64,000 nt of DNA from CAZUNO01 sp964621445 [NCBI: Candidatus Hadarchaeota archaeon] (GCA_964621445.1 CAZUNO010000006.1:92336-156335), one strand, 5' to 3'. Counted from the first letter of the stretch, positions 31,930 through 40,089 are shown. Notes: generated by a model from the sequence alone, not told the origin. Numbers and translations are program-made.

Positions 31930-32130
31930 TCTCGAGGATCTTATCGTCCATATTCACCATTCTGGTAATCATCGCATTACTGGGCTGCATTGAACCAATC
32001 AGAAAGAAGAGGGAGTAATCAACATAACCGACATGGCGGGCAGGCGGGTTGAGGTGGTTATCGCGAGGCATTTAGGCCATTTTATGGTGACTCCAACCAA
32101 GCGATGTAAGGTTGATGGATTGTGATTTTG
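31930..32130 (+). pseudogene. Remnant of a BtuF/FhuD-type substrate-binding lipoprotein
   Basis: One frame encodes a lipoprotein signal sequence (ILSSIFTILVIIALLGCIEP) ending in a lipobox cysteine, then stops at a TAA near 32018. A second frame starting in the same place continues NITDMAGRRVEVVIARH, the N-terminal signature of ABC binding proteins for iron chelates or cobalamin. There is no usable start codon and the remaining 250 residues are missing. It is a decayed gene start in the 375-nt gap between the GH20 gene and the gene at 32162. Confidence 0.55.
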
Positions 32131-32144
32131 GTTAGCGGATAGAT

Positions 32145-32154
32145 CTTTATATGG
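32145..32154 (+). promoter_or_regulatory. TATA box of the 32.2-kb membrane protein gene
   Basis: CTTTATATGG matches an archaeal TATA box. Transcription would begin about 25 nt downstream, near 32174. That is after the first two ATGs of the downstream gene, so translation probably begins at TTG 32177 or GTG 32180 on a leaderless message. Confidence 0.45.
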
Positions 32155-32161
32155 CCAGATC

Positions 32162-33436
32162 ATGCTTTTGATGGATTTGGTGGAATCCTTGCCACCACTC
32201 AAGTTCTGCATCGTGGCATTTGCTGCCTACCTGTTCATATTGGCATTTGCCGTATCTAATATTTCGGGAGCTAGCAGAATAGAGGTTCTTCTAACTGGAC
32301 AGATAGAGGAATCGATTAATCCACTGCAGAATTGGTTTAAGAGCGAGCCCTTGATTAATTATCATGCCGTTCCATCCAGGGATCTTCGGGACCAGCTGGG
32401 CGGAAACAAGGCCATGAAGAGGTTCATTAGAATCTATTTCCCGCGGAGCTACGAGTTGGTTCGGGGATTTGATTTTATTTTGCTGAACTCGCCGGTCATG
32501 AGCCTTTTTGAGATGAAGCAGATAAAGTGGATGCACGATGCAATAGCCGCTGGTAGCGGTGGGTTAAACACCGCCAGCATCATGAGCCAATACCCGGAGG
32601 TCTACGGTGGCTGGGTAAACTCCGTATTGCAGGAGGCATTTCCCAACGATGCGCCCGGTGTCGCCGAGAAGATGGGCGGGGGAACGAGCAATGTAAAGGC
32701 CTTCAAGATAGAGGTAAACGAGAGGTTCCCGGAACCGGTCCTCACTCCTTTCCTTGACTTGGGGGTGGAGAACTTCGTGGGAGAGGACTCCAGGTTCGTC
32801 ATGCTAAGGCAGGGGGCAATGGCCATCGCATGGCAGGTCGGAAATTTTCCTCGGCGAGAGAATGTGCCCTACATAGCTGCTTGGGAATACGAAAAGGGAC
32901 GAACGCTGACCACTGGGGACTCCTTCGGCCATACTTTCTGGTCCTCGTACCGGGGCACGGAGAGTGACAACATCTACGCTCTTGACATGCTGATCAACAT
33001 CATACTCTACGGTTGCGGCAGGCCACCTGCCGAGAACGTTGAGATAATGCACAGGACGAGAAGGTCCTTCATCGAATACAGGGAGAGAATGGGAATATTG
33101 ATGGCCCTAAAGGATTTCGTTGAAAAGTTCGGCGCCAGCTCCGCAAGGATGGACCAGGAGATTTCAGAAATAGAGGGTCTCTTCCAGGATGCAGCGGAAA
33201 GCTATCTTGACATGGATTTGGTATCCTGCCATGAGAGTATGGAGGAGGTTTGGAAGGCCTGCTCCCGTGCCGAGGCCCTGGCCATTGAGCTGAAGGAAAA
33301 TGCCTTGATGTGGGTGTATCTCATCGAGTGGCTTGCCACCATGTCGGCCATGATGATATCCGGATTTATCGTATGGTCCCTAATGGTACGCAGGAGCCTG
33401 TACCGGGAGACCGGTTCTACCCGTATGGGAGCATGA
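32162..33436 (+). CDS. Membrane-anchored protein with glutamine-amidotransferase-like domain
   Basis: The protein has up to 424 residues. An N-terminal hydrophobic anchor (about residues 13-32, FCIVAFAAYLFILAFAV) is followed by an extracytoplasmic region with a flavodoxin or class I amidotransferase-like fold (FDFILLNSPVMSLFEMKQIK; DSRFVMLRQG; IAAWEYEKGRTLTTGDSFGH). A helical region (330-385) and a C-terminal membrane helix (about 390-412) come next. Both ends are probably in the cytoplasm. No catalytic Cys-His-Glu triad is evident. The family name is uncertain and the function unknown. The upstream TATA box suggests that the start lies slightly inside the annotated one. Confidence 0.6.
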   Translation: MLLMDLVESLPPLKFCIVAFAAYLFILAFAVSNISGASRIEVLLTGQIEESINPLQNWFKSEPLINYHAVPSRDLRDQLGGNKAMKRFIRIYFPRSYELVRGFDFILLNSPVMSLFEMKQIKWMHDAIAAGSGGLNTASIMSQYPEVYGGWVNSVLQEAFPNDAPGVAEKMGGGTSNVKAFKIEVNERFPEPVLTPFLDLGVENFVGEDSRFVMLRQGAMAIAWQVGNFPRRENVPYIAAWEYEKGRTLTTGDSFGHTFWSSYRGTESDNIYALDMLINIILYGCGRPPAENVEIMHRTRRSFIEYRERMGILMALKDFVEKFGASSARMDQEISEIEGLFQDAAESYLDMDLVSCHESMEEVWKACSRAEALAIELKENALMWVYLIEWLATMSAMMISGFIVWSLMVRRSLYRETGSTRMGA

Positions 33437-33536
33437 CCCTGCTTTGGAAAAGGGATAAAGGCTCCTGGTCATATTAGAGAAATAATCTCTTTGCTCACGA
33501 AAACAAATACAAATCGATAAGTGGTAATAAGTCCGG

Positions 33537-34022
33537 ATGAAGGAGGAGAATGAAGGAGAGAGAATTGCTTCCTTTCCCTGTAAGGCGAGTAACACCGGGG
33601 ATGCGGTGAGCAAGGTTTTTCCCAGCCTTTTGGCCCTTCTGGGGGTAATTGGTTCTCAAATTGCAGGTAACCCCAATCTTCTTCTACTGCTGGTTCTGGG
33701 CGCGGCCTCCGTCTCCGTCTTAATACCCTTGCTCTTGATGAGGAGAGGAAGGGATGCACGCTGCATAATCAAGGAGAAGGGGATCAGGATAGAGCCCGTA
33801 AATGCTGGTAATGAAAAGGCATTCTTCGTAAAGTGGGATGAGATTTCCAGATTCGAATCGAGCAATGAATCGCATGGAGGGGGCGTCCTGACCTTTTATC
33901 CGGACAAGTTTCCGGGCTTTCTGAGAAAGATAAGGATAAGGATTGAGGATATGTCGGACTATCTCCAGCTCTACAACTATGCATCCTCAAGGGTCGGCAT
34001 GTTCGGTTCAACTAGTCGTTGA
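33537..34022 (+). CDS. Two-span membrane protein with PH-like domain
   Basis: A 161-residue protein. Two hydrophobic helices (about residues 30-45 and 48-68) are followed by MRRGRDARCIIKEKGIRIEPV and a beta-rich segment that resembles a small bacterial PH domain (KAFFVKWDEISRFE; GVLTFYPDKFPGFL; IRIRIEDMSDYLQL). A short N-terminal tail precedes the helices. Function is unknown. Its end overlaps the convergent flavoprotein gene by 11 nt. The ATG at 33537 follows GATGAAGGAGG-like sequence closely, so translation may start within a few codons of it. Confidence 0.55.
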   Translation: MKEENEGERIASFPCKASNTGDAVSKVFPSLLALLGVIGSQIAGNPNLLLLLVLGAASVSVLIPLLLMRRGRDARCIIKEKGIRIEPVNAGNEKAFFVKWDEISRFESSNESHGGGVLTFYPDKFPGFLRKIRIRIEDMSDYLQLYNYASSRVGMFGSTSR

Positions 34023-34566
34023 GTCGATGAACAAGGCATCGGGCAGCTCTTTTTGCCTTGTCCAGCTCGGATGGTCGGCGGTCAAGGTCTCCCTTATCCC
34101 GGGCATAGATTCTCTCCTTACCCACCATCCGGGCGCCATAGTAGTCGATCCAGCTGGACATCACGTTCTCGTGAGGATCAAACCCCGAGGCGGTTGCTAT
34201 GCTCAATAGACTGTACTTGAGGTCCCGGAGCAAAGTGCCTCCCTTGGAGGAGTAGTACCCGTGGCTTCGATCGATAAAGTCCTTCATCTTTCCCGGTGGC
34301 CCGTTCCAATAAACGGGTGCTCCCATGATACATCCGTCCGCCTCCGCCAGCTGGGAGAGCAAATCCTCAAGGTCATCATCCTGGATTACACAGTGGCCCA
34401 GGTCCATGCACTTTCTGCAGCCCTGGCAGCTTTCGATTCTATGGTCGTATATGCGTATAAATCGAGTATTCACTCCCCTTTCCCGCACATCCGCCAGGGC
34501 TTCCGAGACCGCTTTATCGGTGTTCCCGCCTTTTCTTGGGCTTCCCGAGATTCCTATTATCATCAT
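34012..34566 (-). CDS. NAD(P)H-dependent iron-sulfur flavoprotein
   Basis: A flavodoxin-fold FMN protein of 184 residues from the ATG at 34566. The frame is open further upstream but that part overlaps the preceding gene. The FMN phosphate loop is MMIIGISGSPRKGGNTDKAV. The cluster-binding or cysteine-rich segment CQGCRKCMDLGHC lies near residue 50. The second FMN loop is GAPVYWNGPPGKMKDFIDRS. The family reduces flavins, quinones or other electron acceptors in anaerobes. It starts two nucleotides after the isomerase stop, so the two are co-transcribed. Confidence 0.88.
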   Translation of the reverse strand: MMIIGISGSPRKGGNTDKAVSEALADVRERGVNTRFIRIYDHRIESCQGCRKCMDLGHCVIQDDDLEDLLSQLAEADGCIMGAPVYWNGPPGKMKDFIDRSHGYYSSKGGTLLRDLKYSLLSIATASGFDPHENVMSSWIDYYGARMVGKERIYARDKGDLDRRPSELDKAKRAARCLVHRLND

Positions 34567-34568
34567 AT

Positions 34569-35417
34569 TCAAACACCAGCCTGATCCATTACCCTTTCCA
34601 GCATATTCTTGGCCCGGATGCAAACGTCTTCAATCTTTTGGTCCCATAAATCTTGATTGAAGAGCTCTACCGATAGGAAATCCGTGTAACCAATGGAATG
34701 CAGTGTGGAAATATATCCGGATAGGTCCATTCTTCCCTCACCGGGTAATACCCTTTCCGAGTCGGTAAGATTCTCCAAAGGAAGGTCAGGTACATCGTTT
34801 ACATGGATAAGAGAAATATATCCGACCGGGATTTCGCGGAGTTCATTCGATGGGCACCCGGCAGTGAAATAATGAAAGAGGTCTATGGTGATTTCCAGGT
34901 TTCTAGCTCCTACTTCCTCGATAAGGCGTAGAACTCGAGAAGGTGTATTGAGGAATGGGGCTTTCCCGATGGGCTCCAGGCTGATTGTGAGGTTATAATC
35001 AAGCGCGGTATCCGCAGTCTCACCTATTCTTTCGACTGCCAGTTCAATTGCCTCTTCCTCGGGCATGTCTTCTACCGGTGGGAGGAAAAGAAGTGCATTG
35101 CTTGCATCGATATCACCTGCTATGGCCATCTTGTCCTTTATCTCGGGAAGGAGTTTGCCGTAGGTTTCATTGTCAGCGAAGGCGAATCCCCCCAGAATGA
35201 ATCCCACCACTTCAAGGGAAAGCCTGGAGAGAAGAGACCTCAGATCACCTATGGACCTCTGGCCAGCGAATTCCTGGGCTTCCTCTATTGAGAATAACTC
35301 GACTCCCTGAAACCCAGCTCGGGAAATGGCTGATAGTACTCGCGGGAAATCATTGTCCCGACCCAGGGTTATGGTGTTAAGGCAGGTCTTCAATGCAATC
35401 CGACCTCCAAACTCCAT
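34569..35417 (-). CDS. Sugar phosphate isomerase/epimerase (xylose isomerase-like TIM barrel)
   Basis: A 282-residue TIM barrel of the AP-endonuclease-2/xylose isomerase superfamily. Expected elements are ISRAGFQGVELFSIEEA, NLTISLEPIGKAPFLNTPS with metal-ligand Glu, NLEITIDLFHYFTAG, GYISLIHVNDVPDL and the last ligand in FLSVELFNQDLW. The substrate is unknown; the neighbourhood (glycoside hydrolases, cupin) suggests sugar catabolism. The ATG at 35417 overlaps a GGAGG that could serve a TTG at residue 9, so the start may be about 24 nt downstream. Confidence 0.88.
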   Translation of the reverse strand: MEFGGRIALKTCLNTITLGRDNDFPRVLSAISRAGFQGVELFSIEEAQEFAGQRSIGDLRSLLSRLSLEVVGFILGGFAFADNETYGKLLPEIKDKMAIAGDIDASNALLFLPPVEDMPEEEAIELAVERIGETADTALDYNLTISLEPIGKAPFLNTPSRVLRLIEEVGARNLEITIDLFHYFTAGCPSNELREIPVGYISLIHVNDVPDLPLENLTDSERVLPGEGRMDLSGYISTLHSIGYTDFLSVELFNQDLWDQKIEDVCIRAKNMLERVMDQAGV

Positions 35418-35552
35418 GAATAAAATTATTGTGATGTAAAGTAAATTTTCCAGTTTCTATGTACGCCGGTTTTCATCATTTACCCCAGTATTTGGATCCC
35501 ACTCGAGGACAGTTTTTTCTACAACCTTTTCATAAAGCTTTGAGGGGTTTGA

Positions 35553-35882
35553 ATGCGAAAGTCGAGCATCTATAAACTATCGGAAGGAACTGAGAATATA
35601 TTGGACGGTATACTTCCCGTCGGAAAGTTCAAGGAGGGAGGACTTCATTTCTTCAAACCTAATGAGGTTTCCCATGCTGACGAGGTCAGACACGTTCACG
35701 AGGGCCATTACGAGGTCTTCATAAACGTTCAAGGAAAGGGTGTCGTTGAGGTCGAGGGTGAAAACCATTCCTTCGAGCTGGGAGATGTCATTCTAATCGA
35801 GCCAGGGGAGTCCCACCACGTTAAGACCGATCCCCAAAACCCGCTGGTCAATCTATGGATGGGTGCTGAGATCAAACAGTAG
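35553..35882 (+). CDS. Cupin-domain protein
   Basis: A 109-residue single-domain cupin. Motif 1 is visible (EVRHVHEGHYEVFINVQGKG) with the two His and the Glu metal ligands. Motif 2 is GDVILIEPGESHHVK with the last His. Such proteins bind a metal and often act as sugar isomerases, small dioxygenases or sensors. It diverges from the isomerase gene with a 135-nt gap between them and has GAGGGG upstream of the ATG. It overlaps the convergent nuclease-like gene by 11 nt. Confidence 0.88.
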   Translation: MRKSSIYKLSEGTENILDGILPVGKFKEGGLHFFKPNEVSHADEVRHVHEGHYEVFINVQGKGVVEVEGENHSFELGDVILIEPGESHHVKTDPQNPLVNLWMGAEIKQ

Positions 35883-36540
35883 CGGTAAGTTCATAGAGAA
35901 TATACCGGTCCTTATGGCCTACCTTCTCAGAGAGGCCTGTGTTATGGAGGGTATAGGCAACTTTTCCGGAAAGCCTTTTACCTATCTTTCCAACCCGGCG
36001 TATGTCCTTGGTGGTGAATGGTGATGGGAGATCGTAAGGAAGTAACTTTAACATGTCCCCGGGAGTTGATATCGTGTTTCTACCCACCACGCCCGCAAGT
36101 CTGGTTTTCCTGACCCTGTTTCTCCTCGATTTCTGGCGGGTTCTCCTTTCCCGTAGCTCGAGGGTTTCAACGAAGAATTCCCTCTCCTTCAGGAGTTCAG
36201 GGATGTAGACCAGTTCCCCAAATGGCTTAAGGGGTGAAGGGTACTTCCTTCGCTTCCTGGTTTTGGAGTCGGTCTTGATCTCCAGTACTTTCTGTATTGG
36301 ATAGACTACACAAACCGAGTAGCCGGAATCAAGCAGGGACCTGGCCTTGTCGCGTATCTTGTAGAAGTCCTTGGTTTGGATTTCGTAAGCTGTATCATCT
36401 ACAAGAACATCAATTCGATAACCATCTATTTCTTGTTCAAGTAAGCCATCGTGGCAGTATGCGTAATACGATTTGAGGTCTCTATGAAGTTTTGACTCCC
36501 TTATCCCGGTAAGGTCTGAGGTATATCGTGTTTTCGTCAC
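35872..36540 (-). CDS. PD-(D/E)XK nuclease-like protein with C-terminal winged helix
   Basis: A 222-residue protein. Residues 30-75 match a PD-(D/E)XK core: Glu in LLEQEIDGYRIDVLV, Asp in the next strand, then the catalytic EIQTK, a helix and a strand (YSVCVVYPI). The middle is strongly basic (residues 130-150). The C-terminus resembles a winged helix (FTTKDIRRVGKIGKRLSGKV; LSEKVGHKDRYILYEL). It may be a DNA or RNA endonuclease; the substrate is unknown. The start at GTG 36540 has a weak ribosome binding site. It converges on the cupin and diverges from rps13. Confidence 0.65.
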   Translation of the reverse strand: MTKTRYTSDLTGIRESKLHRDLKSYYAYCHDGLLEQEIDGYRIDVLVDDTAYEIQTKDFYKIRDKARSLLDSGYSVCVVYPIQKVLEIKTDSKTRKRRKYPSPLKPFGELVYIPELLKEREFFVETLELRERRTRQKSRRNRVRKTRLAGVVGRNTISTPGDMLKLLPYDLPSPFTTKDIRRVGKIGKRLSGKVAYTLHNTGLSEKVGHKDRYILYELTATV

Positions 36541-36809
36541 CTTCGGTTACCTCGTTAAGAGTTCTAAACGTTATTGGATTTGATTTTGCGTTGTCCATTC
36601 TAATCTTTTTTCCAAGAATATGATTATTCCCAGGGAATAGCCACCGGTAACATGGCCCGACGCCGTTCACGATATGAATGGGAAGAAGTGCCATGGTTGA
36701 TCTATACAACGCCCAGTTAACCATTCACACTTCATCCAACTACGGGCTGACCAGAAAAGAGTTAAGAAAGCTAGTGTGATGGGTTAAACAGGGGCCTAAG
36801 GAGGCAACC

Positions 36810-37355
36810 ATGTCATCAGACTTCAATTACATAGTTAGAATGTTCGGTACCGATATTGACGGTGACCGACCAGTATCCCTTGGTTTGACTAGCATTAAGG
36901 GTATAGGTCTAAATATGGCGACTTCTATAGTCAAGGCCACGGGCATCCCTTTCGACAAGAAGATGGGGGATCTGTCCGAGGGAGAGGTCGACCAGCTGGA
37001 GAAGGCGACCGAGGATCCATTATCTGTGGGGGTACCAAAATGGAAGCTTAATAGACGGAAGGATTTTGAAACTGGCGAGGACCTCCATCTCAATACATCA
37101 AATCTCTTAATGACACACAGAGAGGACATCTCTCGTTTGAAAAGGATCAGATGCTACAGGGGAATAAGACATCAGCTAGGCTTGAAGGTTAGGGGACAAA
37201 GAACCAGATCCACCGGTCGTAAAGGTGGAGTCGTCGGCGTGGAGAAGAAGGAAGGCGGCGGCCTGGTGAGGGAAGGAAGAGGAAGAGAGAGAAGGGCGAG
37301 AAAGCCCGCAAAACCCGAGGAATCCGAGGAAGAGTCGGAGGAAAGCACGGAGTAG
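36810..37355 (+). CDS. rps13: Ribosomal protein S13 (uS13)
   Basis: A 181-residue small-subunit head protein. The N-terminal part is typical (YIVRMFGTDIDGDRPVSLGL, TSIKGIGLNMA). The core RCYRGIRHQLGLKVRGQRTR and STGRKG motif are present. The C-terminus extends to an acidic tail (PEESEEESEESTE), longer than usual. AAGGAGG precedes the ATG at 36810. It is the first gene of the rps13-rps4-rps11-rpoD unit. Confidence 0.96.
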   Translation: MSSDFNYIVRMFGTDIDGDRPVSLGLTSIKGIGLNMATSIVKATGIPFDKKMGDLSEGEVDQLEKATEDPLSVGVPKWKLNRRKDFETGEDLHLNTSNLLMTHREDISRLKRIRCYRGIRHQLGLKVRGQRTRSTGRKGGVVGVEKKEGGGLVREGRGRERRARKPAKPEESEEESEESTE

Positions 37356-37361
37356 ATTTCA

Positions 37362-37895
37362 TTGGGCGGACCCAGAAAGATGCACAAGAAGTTCGAGAGT
37401 CCCAAGCACCCTTGGGACGAGGTCAGGATAGGAAGGGAGAGCCGGATTCGGAAGAATTTTGGACTTAAATCCAAGAAGGAGATATGGAAGGCCGAAACCA
37501 TGCTGAGAGGCTTCAGACGTGAGGCCAGAAGACTTGAGGCCAAGCGTGGAGAGGCCACCGAAAGGGAGATATCCGAGCTCATTCAGAAACTCATTTCTTT
37601 GAAACTTGTGAAGAAGGGGGCCGACCTGGATGCTGTTCTCACTCTGGAGCTTGATGACATCCTGGGGAGAAGACTGCAGTCCGTGGTTTACCAGAAGGGT
37701 CTTGCCAGGACCGCGAATGAAGCCAGGCAGTTCATTAAGCATGGTCATATCACCGTCGGAGGAAGGAGAATCACCGTACCCAGCTATATGGTTCGAGAGG
37801 AAGAGGAAGACCTTATTGGGCATGCCGAGAATTCTACAATTGCGGAGCTTTTCGAGGCGGGACCCACCGAGGAGGAAGCCGAAGGGGAGGCATAA
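37362..37895 (+). CDS. rps4: Ribosomal protein S4 (uS4)
   Basis: A 177-residue primary 16S rRNA-binding protein. It shows HKKFESPKHPWDEVRI at the N-terminus and the S4 RNA-binding domain near residues 105-150 (RRLQSVVYQKGLARTANEAR, QFIKHGHITVGGRRITVPSY). The C-terminal tail is acidic (EAGPTEEEAEGEA). The start codon is TTG at 37362, six nucleotides after rps13. Translational coupling to the upstream gene is likely. Confidence 0.96.
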   Translation: MGGPRKMHKKFESPKHPWDEVRIGRESRIRKNFGLKSKKEIWKAETMLRGFRREARRLEAKRGEATEREISELIQKLISLKLVKKGADLDAVLTLELDDILGRRLQSVVYQKGLARTANEARQFIKHGHITVGGRRITVPSYMVREEEEDLIGHAENSTIAELFEAGPTEEEAEGEA

Positions 37896-37900
37896 TGTAA

Positions 37901-38293
37901 ATGGCAGGAAAGGAAAAGGAAGGAGTAGCTCACATATATTCGAGTTTTAACAACACCATAATTCACATCACCGATTTAAGCGGCGCTGAGACGGTAACTC
38001 TATGGTCCGGAGGAAGGGTTGTTAGACAGGACCGCATGGAGTCAAGTCCGTATGCTGCCATGAAGGCTGCGAGGTCAGCCGCTGAAGAGGCCATGGAGAA
38101 GGGGATAAAGAGAGTCCACATAAAGGTCCGAGCTCCAGGAGGTTCCAAGGCAAAGACCCCTGGACCCGGCGCCCAGGCCGCAATCAGAGCACTAGCAAGG
38201 GCAGGCCTAAAGCCTGGTAGGATAGAGGATGTAACCCCCATGCCACACGATGGTACCAAGGGGAAGGGCGGCAAGAGAGGCCGCCGGGTCTGA
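37901..38293 (+). CDS. rps11: Ribosomal protein S11 (uS11)
   Basis: A 130-residue platform protein of the small subunit, with the standard elements [20 protein letters not shown], the region [40 protein letters not shown] and the end THxx-like [18 protein letters not shown]. It starts at ATG 37901, five nucleotides after the rps4 stop. Its length is normal. Confidence 0.97.
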   Translation: MAGKEKEGVAHIYSSFNNTIIHITDLSGAETVTLWSGGRVVRQDRMESSPYAAMKAARSAAEEAMEKGIKRVHIKVRAPGGSKAKTPGPGAQAAIRALARAGLKPGRIEDVTPMPHDGTKGKGGKRGRRV

Positions 38294-38300
38294 TTCCCGG

Positions 38301-39074
38301 GTGATCAAGCTGAAACTCCGTATCTTAAAGAGCAGCGAGATGGAGATCGAGGTCATGGTAGAGGATATAAAGCCCGCCCTGGCGAACTCCTTGAGGAGGG
38401 CCATGATGACCGAGGTACCCACCATGTGTATAGAAGACGTGGAGATATACCAAAACTCGTCCTCGATCTACGATGAGATATTGGCCCATAGGCTGGGGCT
38501 GGTTCCCCTCAAGACCGACCTCGATGATTACGTGCTCCCTGAGAACTGCACCTGTGATGGAGAGGGATGTCCATCCTGTTCGCTGATATTCATCCTGGAC
38601 AGGGAAGGTCCGGGAACCGTTTATAGCGGGGACCTGCAGTCCGAGGACCCCAGAATCTTTCCGGTTAGTGATGAGATACCTCTTGTTAAGCTGGCGGAAG
38701 GGGAAAGGGTTCGTATGGAATGCGTCGCTAAACTTGGCCGTGGTATAGATCACGCTAAATGGCAGCCCGGTGTCATCTCCTACAAGAACATCCATAGAGT
38801 GGAGATTCCCGAGGACTGTCCGAGCGAGGTAGTGGAGAAGTGCACCAGAGGCGTGTTCGGGCTTGAGGACTATGAGGTAGTGGTCAAGGACACGACGCGC
38901 TGTAATATGTGCGGTGTATGTCAGAAGATCTGCCCGGATATCAAGATAACCACCGATGAGTCAAGTTTTGTTTTTAAGATTGAGTCAAATGGAGCACTGT
39001 CTGCGGAAAGGATATTCCTTGAAGGCGTTGATGCTCTGCGTAGGAAAGCCGAGGAATTCGCCGACAAGCTTTGA
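38301..39074 (+). CDS. rpoD: RNA polymerase subunit D with one iron-sulfur cluster
   Basis: The archaeal counterpart of Rpb3 and bacterial alpha, needed for polymerase assembly with subunit L. I place the start at GTG 38301 (MIKLKLRILKSSEME). The frame is open to 38250 but that would overlap rps11. The dimerisation domain includes DIKPALANSLRRAMMTEVP. The insert domain carries CTCDGEGCPSC near residues 77-87. A ferredoxin-like segment has CNMCGVCQKICP near residue 198, one cluster site. The protein is 257 residues. Confidence 0.96.
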   Translation: MIKLKLRILKSSEMEIEVMVEDIKPALANSLRRAMMTEVPTMCIEDVEIYQNSSSIYDEILAHRLGLVPLKTDLDDYVLPENCTCDGEGCPSCSLIFILDREGPGTVYSGDLQSEDPRIFPVSDEIPLVKLAEGERVRMECVAKLGRGIDHAKWQPGVISYKNIHRVEIPEDCPSEVVEKCTRGVFGLEDYEVVVKDTTRCNMCGVCQKICPDIKITTDESSFVFKIESNGALSAERIFLEGVDALRRKAEEFADKL

Positions 39075-39078
39075 ATAG

Positions 39079-39163
39079 GCGGGGGTGGCCGAGTTTGGTC
39101 AAAGGCGCAGGCTTGAGGAGCCTGTGACGTAGGTCTGCGCGGGTTCGAAACCCGTCCCCCGCA
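39079..39163 (+). tRNA. tRNA-Leu (GAG)
   Basis: An 85-nt class II tRNA. Acceptor stem GCGGGGG/CCCCCGC with discriminator A, D arm with GGTC, anticodon stem CAGGC/GCCTG with loop TTGAGGA (anticodon GAG), long variable arm TGACGTAGGTCTGCG, T arm CGGGT TCGAAAC CCG. No intron is present and CCA is not encoded. It begins four nucleotides after the rpoD stop, so it is probably released from the rps13-rpoD transcript by processing. Confidence 0.95.
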
Positions 39164-39201
39164 CCTATTTGCCCGTCAAGCATGGTATTGAAACTGAAAT
39201 A

Positions 39202-39333
39202 TTAGTTATATCTCTTGAGATCCAAGTTTTCCGGGTTCGATCTCTTAAGGAAGGGGAGCTTCCCTTGTTCATAAAATCTCTTCATTGGGCACACCGGGTA
39301 CCATTTGCAGACCTCTTTTGAGTCAGAGGCCAT
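39202..39333 (-). CDS. Small conserved cysteine-containing protein
   Basis: A 43-residue frame starting at ATG 39333 reads MASDSKEVCKWYPVCPMKRF, then a basic, polar end finishing LDLKRYN. The pattern CKWYxVCPMKRFYEQGK resembles a small archaeal protein family with a CxxxxxC core, seen as stand-alone proteins of 50-70 residues; this copy is on the short side and may have lost its end. It starts 10 nt after the racemase stop on the same strand, with AAGGATGAG as possible ribosome binding site. The function is unknown. Confidence 0.5.
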   Translation of the reverse strand: MASDSKEVCKWYPVCPMKRFYEQGKLPFLKRSNPENLDLKRYN

Positions 39334-39342
39334 GGGCATTAC

Positions 39343-40035
39343 TCATCCTTGGGAATAATTGAAGCCAGCTCGAACAATTATTTTGCCGGTGTCAAGAATG
39401 GGAATTCCCAGAACCTCTTCGTTCAAAACGAGTCCGAGTTCCGTGCTACCCAGTATGAGTGCTTCAATTTAATTTGCCCGAACCATCTTTTTACATATTT
39501 CAACCAGTTTTCTTTTGGTACTCTCCACGATTTTTCCGTCGGCAAGCTGACCCATGGTTTTTTGGTGGATGTAATCTCTGTCCTCATACTCCGGGACCGC
39601 GACGGAAATGTCGTGTTCTTTGAATTCCTTCGTAAAGAACTCCCCTTCCATGGTAAACTTGGTGCCGAACAGGCCCACGCCAGCAAAGCCCCGTCTTTCC
39701 GCTTCCTTTGCCACTTCATGCAGTATGCTCAACAGAGGGATTGGAGGTTTCTGGGCCAGTTCATCAAAAAAAATGTGGGGAGTATTGGAAGATATGATCG
39801 CGAAGTCGGCTCCGGCTCTTGAAAGACAGCCGATTCCATGAGACAGGATTGATATCGCCCCGGGATAATCCTTAGATTTCAGTGGCTTTCGAAATGTCTC
39901 CATGTTCAAACTGTAGATGATAATAGTAGGATATTGCCGGCCGGGTAGATTCTGTTGAGCAAGCATCGCTAGCTGACGATAGAATTGTAGAGTCGACTCC
40001 GGTGCCATGCCTCGAAGTATTCCTATCTTTTTCAT
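39343..40035 (-). pseudogene. Aspartate/glutamate racemase family protein with an in-frame TAA
   Basis: From ATG 40035 the frame reads MKKIGILRGMAPESTLQFYR, a racemase N-terminus, and continues to KKMVRAN at 39472, then TAA. In the same frame after the stop the missing C-terminal part continues without shift: IEALILGSTELGLVLN, VLGIPILDTGKIIVRAG, ending at 39343. Both catalytic cysteine positions are changed: SSNTPH replaces the usual CNTxH and GSTEL replaces GCTEL. The intact reading would give about 230 residues, normal for the family. A nonsense mutation is the simplest view, though readthrough is not excluded. Confidence 0.75.
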
Positions 40036-40089
40036 GGTGACCTTCTCGTAAGGGGATTTGGGCACCGAAAAGAATAACGTTTCTCTCAA

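Noticed and set aside
31811-31993. 60-residue plus-strand frame before the binding-protein relic
   Set aside because: The sequence is not protein-like and another frame in the same place has a clear lipoprotein signal.
36482-36724. 80-residue open frame on the minus strand between the nuclease-like gene and rps13
   Set aside because: No ribosome binding site, no recognisable domain and an overlap with the nuclease-like gene; probably chance.
39349-39822. 157-residue plus-strand frame opposite the racemase
   Set aside because: It is antisense to clear racemase motifs on the minus strand.
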